From Agriotes lineatus (taxonomy: Eukaryota > Arthropoda > Insecta > Coleoptera > Elateridae): a stretch of DNA of 64,000 bases. Below the pieces are notes generated by a model, which saw only the letters and a program-made list of their open reading frames with translations, made no database searches and was not told the DNA's origin. Each line of letters opens with the position of its first letter. Position 1 is the first letter of the stretch. This document shows, one piece after another, positions 1 through 10,539 of the stretch. Location of the stretch: the NCBI GenBank assembly GCA_940337035.1, contig OW679200.1, positions 21,183,090 to 21,247,089 of the forward strand. The letters are read 5' to 3'. The translations under genes were made by a program, and so were the position numbers.

Positions 1-2090
1 CAATTTTGCATTCTTTCTCATGGCAATTGAATCAAATTATTATACTACCCCAGTGTAGCAACCCAACCCAAATTGAGTTATTCTTGTTCTACCGAGCTAA
101 TATAATTATTTAACATAAAGGCCAAAATACTTGGTTATTTAACTAAATGTACACTTTAAATTTATATACGCATTTTGGTTAATCTCTGAAACTTCTTTGT
201 GTCCCTCGAAACGTTCGTTATTTAATACGTTATTTAATAATTTTAATTTGCAGAGTGGCGAAATACCCAAAACAGAATATGAATTACGCGTTTTGGGTGA
301 CTAAAAAAAATAAATTTTTAAAATAAATGTATACAATTTCAGCCTGATTTGTTATAATATATGTGTGTAGTCTTGTTATTCTAGCTCATATACCAATCTT
401 CAGGGAAGAGCAACGTTAATTGTATCCCAACGTCGAATGGATATCCAGCTTAGTATCGAACCGGTAGACTGCGAAAAAAATCCGCTTATACGCCGATTGA
501 AACCGAGAATCTGCTTATTGCAAGCCTGGCACTTAAGGTAACTACATCACGTTAGCTGCACTAACACAGGTAAGGAAACACAAGTTCATAGATTCCAAAA
601 ACGAGTTTATCAATGTCAAATTTATCATAGGCGTTATTAGTAAGTGCATAAATAACAGTTTTTATTATTAATTTACCTTTCGGAATGTGAGGCCATAATA
701 CTTTCTTTAGGTTAGAAGTAGACAGATGATCGTTTTCAGCCGTAATAAAAACTGATTTTGTAAGTCACTGAAAAACCGAATTTTGTTTGACATAAAAACC
801 ACGGAGATTCTCTACTTGTGTTAGCGAAGCTAACGTGATTTAGCGACCTTACTGGCACTCTACTCACTGTGCCACCAAAATGGTTCACTGATTGCATTTA
901 TTAGAAGAACTATCTAGGGTCTGTATAATAAGTCGTAGCTTGCAAGCTTGAGAATATTATACAAATAAAAATCGCAAATAAACAAATGAATATTTGGTGT
1001 ATACTGTGTATAACTCCGTGACTTTGTCAAAGAAGACTAAATGTATTCAGTTTGCAAAAAATGCTTGAATTTTGTACACAGTTTGAAAAGTGATGTAGCA
1101 AACGTAATTTTAGTATATCAAATTTGTATAATGTTGCACAGTTATTAGTTACCAGTAATTACTCTTCAATGTATACTTGCCTGAAGTCAGCTAGAAGCTT
1201 TTAACAAAAGAACCACTACTATACTCAAAATGGTATATGTACTAAAAAGAACGGAGAATAAATCTAAATCAGTATAAATAAAGGAAGAATGGGCGTGATT
1301 TTGTAATATTTAATTAATTGTATTCTTTTTTCTAGCGTAAATAATTATAAATCGTTCATACAATATTATGTGAGCTCTTTGAAATCAAACGAGGTCGTAA
1401 CCTAATTTTTAAGAAAAACAATCGTTTCTTATTTTCTACCGCAGGTCTTATCAATATAACTGAGACTGGCGGTTAAATCAAAAGAAAGAATTCCAATTTG
1501 CATTTGCAACCATTAACACTGAAGGGCGGTAGCAATATAAAACTAGAAACTTAAGAATATAAAATTGTCTTGCCTCTTTTGAACACCTTTGTAATGTTCC
1601 CATGAATTGTTCCGGAAATTTTTATTAACTAATTTTCTTTATTTTTGCCTCGGGTATGTTCAGATGTCCATGGGTTCGTTACCACTCAAATGTATAAATA
1701 CAGGAATAAACAGTTTAGCAATAAATCGTATAATGTGTCTACCTAAGTACAAAAGCAATCTTAATTAGTAATGTTATATACATAGAATTATAACATAAAA
1801 CTTATAAATACAATGTTGCTTGCCGAAAACTATACAACTTACACCTATGCTTTTCTTCATTTTCTCTTTTTATTTTGTCGGTTATATTTCAAGTTCTACC
1901 ATAAATATAATGTATTTCGTAATAATTTTAAGTGTTGTTTCTTTTCACGATATATATCTTCTAGATTTCAGTTTGTTGTTGTTACCGTTTATATTTACTT
2001 TTACTGGCAATTCATCTTCAGTGGTATGATATATTTCATGAAGTATAAAAATTGTTTAGCGCTTTTCTTATATTTACCTGAGTTTATATA
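1..2090. other. AT-rich non-coding DNA
   Basis: No gene, repeat or RNA is recognised here. The short open frames at 1813-2091 and 1820-2029 overlap each other in different frames, are made of low-complexity Phe/Tyr/Leu-rich AT sequence and show no domain. Confidence 0.5.
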
Positions 2091-2099
2091 AAGTGGATT

Positions 2100-2560
2100 A
2101 TGGAAGGTTGAGTTTCCATGCCATTTTCTTACTCACTTTTTCCCACCATTTTCAATTCCTTGTAAGTCTCTTCTCCCTTCTTCCTTCTCCTTTAGTTTTT
2201 CTTTCTCTAACGTTTTAGCATCATACACTTTTTTAACTAATGATTCTTTCTCGATTATCTGGGCGTTGTCCAACTATTTTAACTGATTTTATTGTATATT
2301 TGTCTCTATTGATATTATATTCAAATCTCCTCAGTAGTTATAGTTCTTTGTTTCAGATATTCGTGTTTTTTTTATTGTTCGTAGATATCTCATTTCTGCA
2401 CTTTTCAATTTCGTATTCTAGTTTTCTGTTGTTGTTCGTGATTTATTTTCATAGTAGAATTGACTGAACACTTTCCTAACTGCTGCTATATTATATAGTT
2501 TTAGTTGTTCGCGAAGTTGTTCTTTACCATGTTGCAAATTCCCTTCAATTTCTGCTATAA
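2100..2560 (-). pseudogene. LINE reverse-transcriptase C-terminal remnant
   Basis: Read on the minus strand, this stretch contains a segment like KLKSAEMRYLRTIKKTRIS. It matches the post-RT region of many insect LINEs, where a conserved EMR/EMD-x-LRR element follows the thumb. The flanking codons are broken by stops and frame changes, and no RT catalytic box survives. It is an old, heavily decayed fragment with no intact reading frame. The call rests on one motif, so the element's clade and exact ends are unknown. Confidence 0.4.
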
Positions 2561-2569
2561 TCAACAGTC

Positions 2570-3730
2570 ACTAGAACTACATTAAAAATATAAGGCTTAA
2601 CATTCATTTTTGTCTATATCTTGAAATTTGAAGTATTGAGTTTCTGATAAATTTAAAGGCAAAGTGTGTTTTATTAAGCACCAGTGTTAAAAATGCATAT
2701 AATTACATCCATGGTTCCGGCAAGTAATTATCGTACACATTATTATTTCTTCTATTTCTCAATAATTTTGTTTTCAAAACCAAGAACTTTTGAAGTTGTC
2801 GCCTTAAAGACCATTTCCACCCACATCCGTCTGATAATTAGTTAGTTTTTGGCATTCACAGATCATAAACGCAGTAAAGCTAGAAATTAATGGCAAGCGA
2901 TCCAACACCCAGTAATGAATTATGAGAGGTATGGAATTCGTTTCCGCCATAATTAAGGAGCCAAAACGTCTGACATGACATGTGGGCGGCATGTAGAAAG
3001 CAAGTAATACATATAGTGATATAACAAGGCGGTGCTCCTTGCCTGCGGCTTCCCTTTACCGTGTAGCTGTTTGCACATTTTATTTATAGCTTCTACTTAT
3101 TTGAGACAATTTCCATCTATATCTGTCGCGCATATTTCTATTTCGACACGTATTCAAGGGCACGTGCCAGAACTACTCGCCTTTGAAATTAGATTTTCAT
3201 TGCGTTGGAAATAACGTGTTTAGGAACTCCAGGATTTTATGGCGGGTGTAACGTCTCGTTGGGTTTTAAAAATCGCTTTTTCTCGAAAGCTCTCATAAAT
3301 CTAACGCCAACTGCTGAGTACATAAACTTAAGTTAAACACATAAAATGCAGATACATTTTGGTCTTTAAATTTTCCTAACTAACATAAAAGTAACATTTT
3401 AATCAATATATGAGGGTATATATTTTAACAGTTTACTTAGCTACAAGGTATGTATGTATTAGCATTTACCTTTTGTTACCTTAGCTGTGTAGAGGCTGAT
3501 ACTTTGTACCCTAGCATCTTGCGGTGTAGTGCTCAACTTGTTCCGGTTTCAGCTTACAAACTTGGAGCGCGCCTTTTGAGCTTGCGTAGCAACCATTGTG
3601 TTAGGTGTGTATCTTAGAGATGTGTGGACATTGTTACTCTATCTCTTAGATCCGTGTTTATGAGTAGACTACAGTTAATTTCGTGCCCAACTATGAATTG
3701 TCTCACCGAGCCCGGTACCGACCGCTAAAG
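2570..3730. other. Non-coding DNA, nothing recognised
   Basis: AT-rich sequence with no domain-bearing frame on either strand and no inverted repeat that I could find. Confidence 0.45.
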
Positions 3731-3734
3731 CTGA

Positions 3735-3800
3735 GGAGAATTTTTGCTTGAACTTGATTAATGCAAGCCTAACATTCTACCAAATGCGCTACCCGGCTTC
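3735..3800 (-). repeat. tRNA-derived SINE head or tRNA fossil
   Basis: On the minus strand the sequence starts GCCGGGTAGCGCATTTGGTA, an excellent match to the start and A box (TAGCGCA-TTGGTAGA) of a tRNA-type RNA polymerase III promoter. A weak B-box-like GTTCAAG lies about 35 nt further on. It does not fold into a full tRNA, so it is more likely the head of a tRNA-derived SINE than a functional tRNA. Confidence 0.42.
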
Positions 3801-3802
3801 TT

Positions 3803-6535
3803 ACTTAGCTACCATTTTAAAATTATAATTAAAATGTACAAAATGTGCTTTAGACTCTTCATATGGCATTGAAAACACATAAATGTGCCCATTACAGGGT
3901 AAAATAACTAAAAAATACAACAGGTAATACTCTGATAGAAAGAACGGCATATATTAGTACTGGATATTCTAAATGTTGAACGGAATAAGAAGAGACTAAA
4001 ATGGTACTACAACGTAACCAAAGACAAAATAACACAATGTTAAAGAACAAGAGATGGAAATTCTGGAAAACCAATCGCTGAAAAGATGACGAGACCACTG
4101 GGACTTAAAAACTGAAGAATTACAAATAAGAATTGGATAAAATACGTTGTGGACATAAACAAAGGAGAAAGGGAAAAGAAAAATTTGCACCTATGGAAAA
4201 CACAAGGATATCTGAAAACATGATTTTCTGTAGAACTGCTTTCAACATATATTTTGAAGTTAACATTTTTCAATTCAATTTTTAATTAATGTACCTTCAT
4301 GGGTACATTGTTGGTCTGTTTATCTAAAGAGATATTCGAAAAGATTTTCTATCGAAAACGATTTTCGCATAATCTTTGTTGTCACTTTTTTAAACAAAAC
4401 ACTTCAGCTTGAGACCAATTTATTTGTCGATTCCATTATTGGCAATTTTTACGAGCATAGAAGCGCCGAGTCCAATAGGCCACTGGCTTTGCAAAATTAT
4501 ATTTTGTCAAATGCAGTTTCCTGCTTTAGTAGTTTCGTGCAAACTGCAATCTTCCCGCCAAATGCAGTAATTCGTCACTAGATGGCGATAAAATTTTGGA
4601 TCATTTCTGGTCTGCCAAATTTTTCTGGGGAAGACGTTTTACGTTCTTGGTTTTCTATGTGCATCCGCGGCCATGAGGTTTTAGAATTTCCTGGGACAGG
4701 ATTTTAAGCTTTGTGAATTGCTGGTGGTGTCAGGGCAATGCAGTACAATCAATCAAGACATATTTTGAACCGAAAACTGGCTAAATAAATTGTTTGAGCC
4801 AGCACATGTTTTTTTGAACGAACTGGCAACATTTCTAGTAAGGCATTTTATTCTTTGGTGGTTCATTTACTAATTTGGGGTGTATGCATAGCCTTTAATC
4901 TACTGGCTAAACCGATCGATTTGCTGGGAATCCGTCCTCAGTAGCAGTCTTACCCGCAGCTCCCTTGTTGGAACGTAAACTGTTGAATACGGCCTTGTAT
5001 TTATTTGTATAAACTTATTTGGGATTGATTTTACTTTTATGGCTTCACCGTTTTAACTAATTGTGCATTTGTATGTGTGTGCAAATTTGACGCCAGCCTA
5101 GAGCTGAGTGGTTCATTTTGGAGTAAGTAACATCGCCTTGTATGTCGATATTAGCTGAGTGGGTGGTTGCATCGCTTTACGATTGTTTCCCCGAAATATC
5201 GCCCATATTAAGTTTGTTGGCTGGGAAAAACGACCCTAACAGATATCTGGATGTGAGGTTATTCGAGGTATGAAATTAAATCGCTAAGTGTGGAACGCTG
5301 TTACTTTTATCATTTATTCAGCAATCGGGCTGTTTCAAAATTAATTGCTTTGGCTACTTAACAATTTAAATTAAACCAGTTAGGAATATTAGTAGATGTT
5401 TACTCAGCGAGGGCTGCGTTTATATGTTGGCACCCGTACACACTGTCCCAGGCATGACTTGTGATAATTAATTATGTGATATAGTATTAAGTGTTATTGT
5501 TTGTTGATGCCAGTAATTACCATCTATTTTATTCCTCCGATTCTTATCCATTACGTGATTTAATCATTATACGATATTTCGAACTGTTGGTTTCATTGAT
5601 TATATTGTTTGTTGTTACCTTGTTCGGTCAAACAAACAAAGGAACATGGGCTTGATTTATTTGGCTCCCCTAGAAAATTAGATGTATTAGTTTTGAAGGT
5701 AAGTTACCTACGCCTTTTCCTTGAGTTAGTCCGAGTGCATGTTCCGATTCAATATCGGCAATTTCTAATGTAACAAGCTCTCTATGAAGTAAACAGTTGT
5801 AAAATAAAGCAATTTGCGTATAAATTCGTCGAAGGATTTTTAACAGAAGGCCTCAAAAAATGTGACACACACCGAAGACCATCGAAAATATGGAGATCAA
5901 TAAAGCAAGAATATATAGAACATGTCATAAACATCGAACAAAGACGCAAACGGAAGAAGTATATTTTGTTATTAATGTTGTTTTTCTACATAATTGCTTT
6001 CAGCGCTCACTTTTTCTTCACTGCCTGTTGCATGTTACCACAGGACAGATTTCAACAGCTTATCTAAAAAAAACTTTTTTTTATGATCCCCATTTTGCAA
6101 AAATAAGTAATTGCCCATTAAGTTACTTATGGGTTCTCGAGAGAAAAAACAGTGCGGTAGTTTCCAGTTACTTTTTGCACTTTAATTTCAGCCGCCCATT
6201 TTAGGTTAAACGTTTAGTCTACAAGAGGTGTTTGATTTTACTCCTACAACCCATTTCTGGGAAACATTTTCCCATACGTTACCTGGGGACGTGCCCTCTA
6301 GGGTTTACAGGTTTCCTTATGTGTAGATCATACAATCAAATCTACAGAACAAGGATCTTGTCATTCAAATTCAAACCCAAAAACCGTTCAATGAAAACTC
6401 AGCTGGAGATGTGAAGACTAATATTGATGAAGTGGTAGAAGTGTGGCGTCAATGCTATAAAATAATTGTTTAGTGATGACAATACAAAGCAACAGCACAG
6501 TTATGATTTCTAACATGAACCCACAATACTATATT
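3803..6535. other. Non-coding DNA, nothing recognised
   Basis: No domain-bearing frame, RNA or repeat was recognised. Overlapping minus-strand frames at 3892-4273 and a plus frame at 5890-6204 lack any family signature and appear accidental. Confidence 0.4.
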
Positions 6536-6540
6536 TCGAA

Positions 6541-7290
6541 GAGGAAGGCGCTGTCCCTAAACTAAAATCTGAGAAAGCTCCTGAATACAATAGTATTACG
6601 CTGGGGGCTTGGAAGTTGATTGGAGAGGCTGGTATCAATTTGCTGCATCTAATCTACTCCAAAACCTGGCGAACGTAATAAGTGGAAAATTTCAGTATTT
6701 ATACAGCTTCACCAAAAGGAATCCATTAATAGCTGAGACAATTACATATAATCACCATCGATGCCACATTCCAGCGCTTAATTCCATATCGCTTGGCGAA
6801 GATCATCAGAATAATATGATATCGCGAAAGGGGGTGACACAAAGGAGCCGACTTTGAATCTGCATCAAGTTATAGAAAAATACAAAGAATTCTAAGTACC
6901 AATATATCTGTTTCTGGTATTGCTGCAAAATTTTGGAAATGGAAATTGAAGCAAATGTTGACGATTCTTAAAAAATACGCATAGCGGAGTATTTAGTGTT
7001 TGTTATTCTCAGACTCTACAAAAACAACTCTGCTGTAGTTAAAATTTACATAGTAAAAACCCGTGATTATGTTGTGATAAATGGTGTTTACCACAGTTGT
7101 ATGTTATCGCAGATAATGTTCGACAGGTATGATGAATGTAGAATGCAACGCTGCAAGAAGATTGTCATGGGGGTGTTGCCCTTGGTGGGAAGAAATCTCT
7201 AATCAAAGATGCTCCGACGACGCTTATTTGGTAACATCCAATGAAATCGAGTTACTATAGCTTCTGGAGAAATTGAGTTTTACCTATGTT
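6541..7290 (+). pseudogene. LINE RT remnant, fingers part
   Basis: From 6541 the plus strand encodes a decayed RT start with SEKAPEYNSITLGAWKLIGE, the KAPGxDxI finger motif of LINE reverse transcriptases, followed by a broken LLHLIYSKTWRT block. Around 7080-7200 there is a GVYHSCMLSQIMFDRY block, a mutated form of the GVRQGCxLSPxLFNxY motif. Stops and frame changes occur throughout. The palm-domain block is repeated at 8026-8238, after an intervening hAT fragment, and the rest of the same kind of LINE continues there. Role in life: target-primed reverse transcription. This copy cannot be active. Confidence 0.6.
7082..7290 (+). repeat. Direct repeat, copy 1 (LINE palm block)
   Basis: About 210 bp resembling 8026-8238. 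Both contain the GTTGTATGTTATCGC start, the CCTTGGTGGGA block and the TATAGCTTCTGGA block in the same order. The two copies lie on either side of a hAT transposase remnant. Confidence 0.6.
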
Positions 7291-7309
7291 TGAAATTACA
7301 ATGGATAAT

Positions 7310-8000
7310 GCCAAATGAAGTACTGGGGTGATTTTCTTCGAATCGAGTAATTCCCTGTGTATCATGCAGTGTTGTCAAGTGGCATGTGGATTCTTTTTGC
7401 ATATAAGTGCTTGTAGATTTTCATGTTTTTCTACCATCTCCGGTGCCCCATCAGTATAAACACCAAAACAGTTTTTTTACTCCATTTCAGAGTGTATTAT
7501 ATAATTATCAGAAATTTGAAACAGATCCTCACCTGTAGTTTTTTCTGAACATATTTTCAAAAAAGTAAGGTTATAGATGCATTATCGCAATAGCGAAGAT
7601 AAGCTATCAAATGTGCATCTTTCAAAATATCCATTACCTCGTCTAGCTGAATAACAAATAAATTGTTTCTAAGTTTCCAAGGAAGCTGCTCCTGAAGATT
7701 CTCTGAAATATCATCAATACGCATACTAATAGTATTATTTGATACTGGTATTTTCTAAATCTCTTTAGCATAACTATCTCCAAGCATTATTGCGACTGTA
7801 TCAATGGCAGCAAGGAGAATGAGGTCTTCCGCAATAGTGTGAGGTTTCTTGCACTTGGCTATGCGATGTTTAACTTTATAAGATGCACGCAATGACAAAA
7901 CTGTATTAACGGCAAATTTCTGATTACTAAACTATTTCAACTTCTTCCCAAATAAATCGCAAGGTTTATTTTCATGATCTTTATGTTTTGTTTGCAAATG
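7310..8000 (-). pseudogene. hAT-family transposase remnant (ZBED5-like)
   Basis: Minus-strand translation gives, in order, a RIDDI/WKLRNNLFVIQLDEVMDIL block near 7640-7690, a TTGEDLFQ block near 7530, GVYTDGAPEMVEKHENLQAL near 7400-7460, and an HCMIHRELLDSKKITPVL block near 7310-7360. These are the DxxTD-like, YTDGAPAMxG and HCxIHRExLxxKxLxP signatures of hAT transposases of the ZBED5/SCAND3 group found across insects. Frameshifts and stops separate the blocks, the N-terminal BED finger and the C-terminal dimerisation region are not visible, and no terminal repeats were found. The first acidic position reads DEVMD rather than DESTD. Inactive remnant. Confidence 0.62.
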
Positions 8001-8025
8001 CAGTTTATTTGGTTTTATACTGGTG

Positions 8026-8860
8026 TTTATCAGGGTTGTATGTTATCGCCGATAATGTTCAACAGATATGATGAATATAATATAATGCAACATGTTTAAG
8101 AAGATTGTCAGATAGGGGTGTTACCCTTGGTGGGAGAAAAATCTCTAATCTATGATTTGCCGACGACACTACTCTTGTACCAAATCGAGTAACTATAGCT
8201 TCTGGAAAAATTGGAAATACTGAGTTTTATTTATGGTTTAAACATGAAATATGACAAAATCAAAATAATCACTGTACTAGATCGTAAAAGTCGAAACCAC
8301 ATTATCGTTTGTACAGAGGGTTAACAAAATAATATACCTGGGTGTGATGATTGCCAACTTGGTCAATAGCGAATGAGAATCCGACGTTATAGACAATACG
8401 CAACATCAGCAACAATTCAGCTAACTAACATATGGCGTGACAGAAATATAACGATCTGGGCGAAGATCAGGCTGGTAAATAATTTCATCCTCTCAATATT
8501 CTTATATGCTTATGAAATATGAACAGCTGACAATAGACGCATTGATGGTTTTGAACTCTGGGTGTGGAGACGAATGTTTAGAGTTCCATCGATAGTACGT
8601 CAAACAAATGCTTCCATCCTTCAGGAAATACGTCCCCCTAAAACGATGTCAGGCATTGTTTACGGAAATCGAAATTACGAAAATCAAACGGACAACGATA
8701 GGAAGGACGTCCGCCACACATTGGGTTACCAAAATCATTATGAGGTCAAAGTTTGACGAAGCAATACGCCTAGCTATCCAATAACGTGAGGTACAATATT
8801 TAGAGCAGGCAACTTATGGGTCATAAAACGTCTGTCGCGATGTACTGATGAACCTGAACT
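8026..8860 (+). pseudogene. LINE RT remnant, palm to C-terminus
   Basis: Begins with GVYQGCMLSPIMFNRYDEY, the GVRQGCxLSP palm block, and later has RRIDGFELWVWRRMFRVPSI followed by TNASILQEI. The latter is the typical LINE post-RT region (xAFExWxWRRMLRIxWxxxxTNxxVL). The catalytic YADD box is not intact, and stops lie between the blocks. Together with 6541-7290 this looks like one old LINE, split and partly duplicated around a hAT fragment. Confidence 0.6.
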
Positions 8861-8936
8861 AACTTAACGCTGTAACATTGGAAATTAGATGCGCAAAAAA
8901 TTTTAAACACTATAGAACTGAAAAACACTGAGCTTT

Positions 8937-9230
8937 CTAGACTAGCGGTCACCAGGTCTACTTAACATTCGGGAGGTTGCGTGTTCGATTCCGCTGGCCG
9001 TCAGCTCTGATTCAGGTTTTTAAATGGTTTTCCTGAGTCAACAACCTTCACTTTCCTGGCCTCTCCCCCATTCTCCACCCCTCCTTTCTCTTATCTATCC
9101 TATAATTTCCGTTCTTGGCTGAAGAGGGACCCAAGTTCCCTATAGCAGCCCGCCCCCAGGTGAGGATATTGAAATGACCCTGAACACTTTTTACCTCTAC
9201 TGAAAGATTATCACACAAAGGAAAAGTTCT
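8937..9230 (+). repeat. tRNA-derived SINE candidate
   Basis: The segment near 8940-9000 has an A-box-like TAGCGGTCACCAGG followed by a good B box, GTTCGATTCC, about 45 nt on, the spacing of a tRNA promoter. A pyrimidine-rich non-tRNA body (CTCTCCCCCATTCTCC and so on) follows. This is the layout of a tRNA-headed SINE. No flanking duplication was identified, so the ends are approximate. Confidence 0.45.
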
Positions 9231-9239
9231 ATTTGTATA

Positions 9240-10380
9240 AGAAGATAACTGCTTTTCTTCTAAAGCGCTTTTTTTGTTGGACTAAATCTCACATTTTTAT
9301 ATATTCTTCATCAAATCTAATGCCCTATTTGACGCAATAAATTACAGCACTTTTCTGCAGAAATTTTTTTACGTTTTTGCCGTTACTCATCTATCTCTAG
9401 TCATAACGGTTCATCATATCCAAATTGCCATCAGTAATCTTTAGAAGCGTTAAATAAAACGTATTGACGTTTATTATAACAATCTAAACTTTCGAACATC
9501 TACCAGTCAATATACTTTTACAAGTCCTTCATTTTTGTTAAATTTCTCTAATGCATAATCACAAAATGTGACATTTTGCATACACATAGGTCGATAGGTC
9601 AGACAGCAGAGTTCGCTGACTTCTTTGATTGTTTAAACCAATAACACATTTGATAAACTATGTATATTATTTCTATTGTTACACCTCATTATTAAAACTA
9701 AACTTAATATAAGAAAATCTAGATACAGTATAACAATTAAGTGAAACAGATTTTTGTAATTTAACATGCGATGGCTGGATCCTAAACGCCTAAGTAGGTT
9801 CGCAACCCTTCTAGCATTCCAGCGGAGGGGGTTGCGACGGTCGGCGGTTCCCACTCGGATACTGCTTGCGACGACGCTGCTTGGTGACCAGTTCTGAAAC
9901 TGAAAAGGTTAGTGACTGCCCTTGTTGTTATCCAAGAGACTGGGAACACGTGTAACCATTAAAGTTGATTGTCATCGATTGGGCAGAGTTTCGTTAGCCC
10001 TGGAATATTACACATATTTTAAGGAAAACCTAAACAAATTTATGTGGTCCTGATGTTTTGGCAGAAATGTTTCTTACTGCTCTAGGAGCGACCTTTAAAA
10101 GTCCCCGTCTCTGGGGTGCCGGCGTCTTAGTTTTTTGGAGTAAGAAGCAAAATAAGAAACAGACGAAGCCAATTTCTTCACAAATAGTCTTGTTTCGACT
10201 CAGAATTCCAGCTACTGGGCTCGCAACAATCCCAACTTCAAAATTTGAAAAAGAAGTCAACGTTATAAAAATATTAACGTTTGGTGTGGTATGTATTACG
10301 ACAGTGTTATTGGTCTATTTTTTCTAAACGAAAACTTAAATCAACATTTTGAAATTTTGTTTACAGCTGATTTTTTACAG
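9240..10380. other. Non-coding DNA, nothing recognised
   Basis: Two frames overlap on opposite strands at 10030-10327 (76 and 89 codons). Neither has a domain, and the complementary overlap suggests chance. Nothing else was recognised. Confidence 0.4.
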
Positions 10381-10528
10381 TATTGAAGATGAGAGATAAA
10401 TCAGCTAAAATTGATATTTATAAATTACTGTGTATTATTATTCCTTTTTATGAAATATTAAAAAGGAATAATAATACACAGTAATTTATAAATATCAATT
10501 TTAGCTGATTTATCTCCCATCTTCAATA
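10381..10528. repeat. Near-perfect 70-bp inverted repeat (hairpin)
   Basis: Left arm 10381-10450 and right arm 10459-10528 are reverse complements over 70 bp with one mismatch that I can see (GAGAGAT against the complement of ATCTCCC), separated by an 8-nt loop. A 14-bp direct repeat, ACTTAAATCAACAT, lies upstream (10334-10347) and overlaps the right end (10528-10541). That arrangement fits a template-switch origin as well as a fold-back element. Confidence 0.9.
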
Positions 10529-10539
10529 CTTAAATCAAC

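Noticed and set aside
1813..2091. 92-codon Phe/Tyr-rich frame
   Set aside because: Composition reflects T-rich DNA; no motif or splice context.
10030..10327. Overlapping 76- and 89-codon frames on opposite strands
   Set aside because: Mutually complementary frames with no domain or start context; probably a low-stop stretch.
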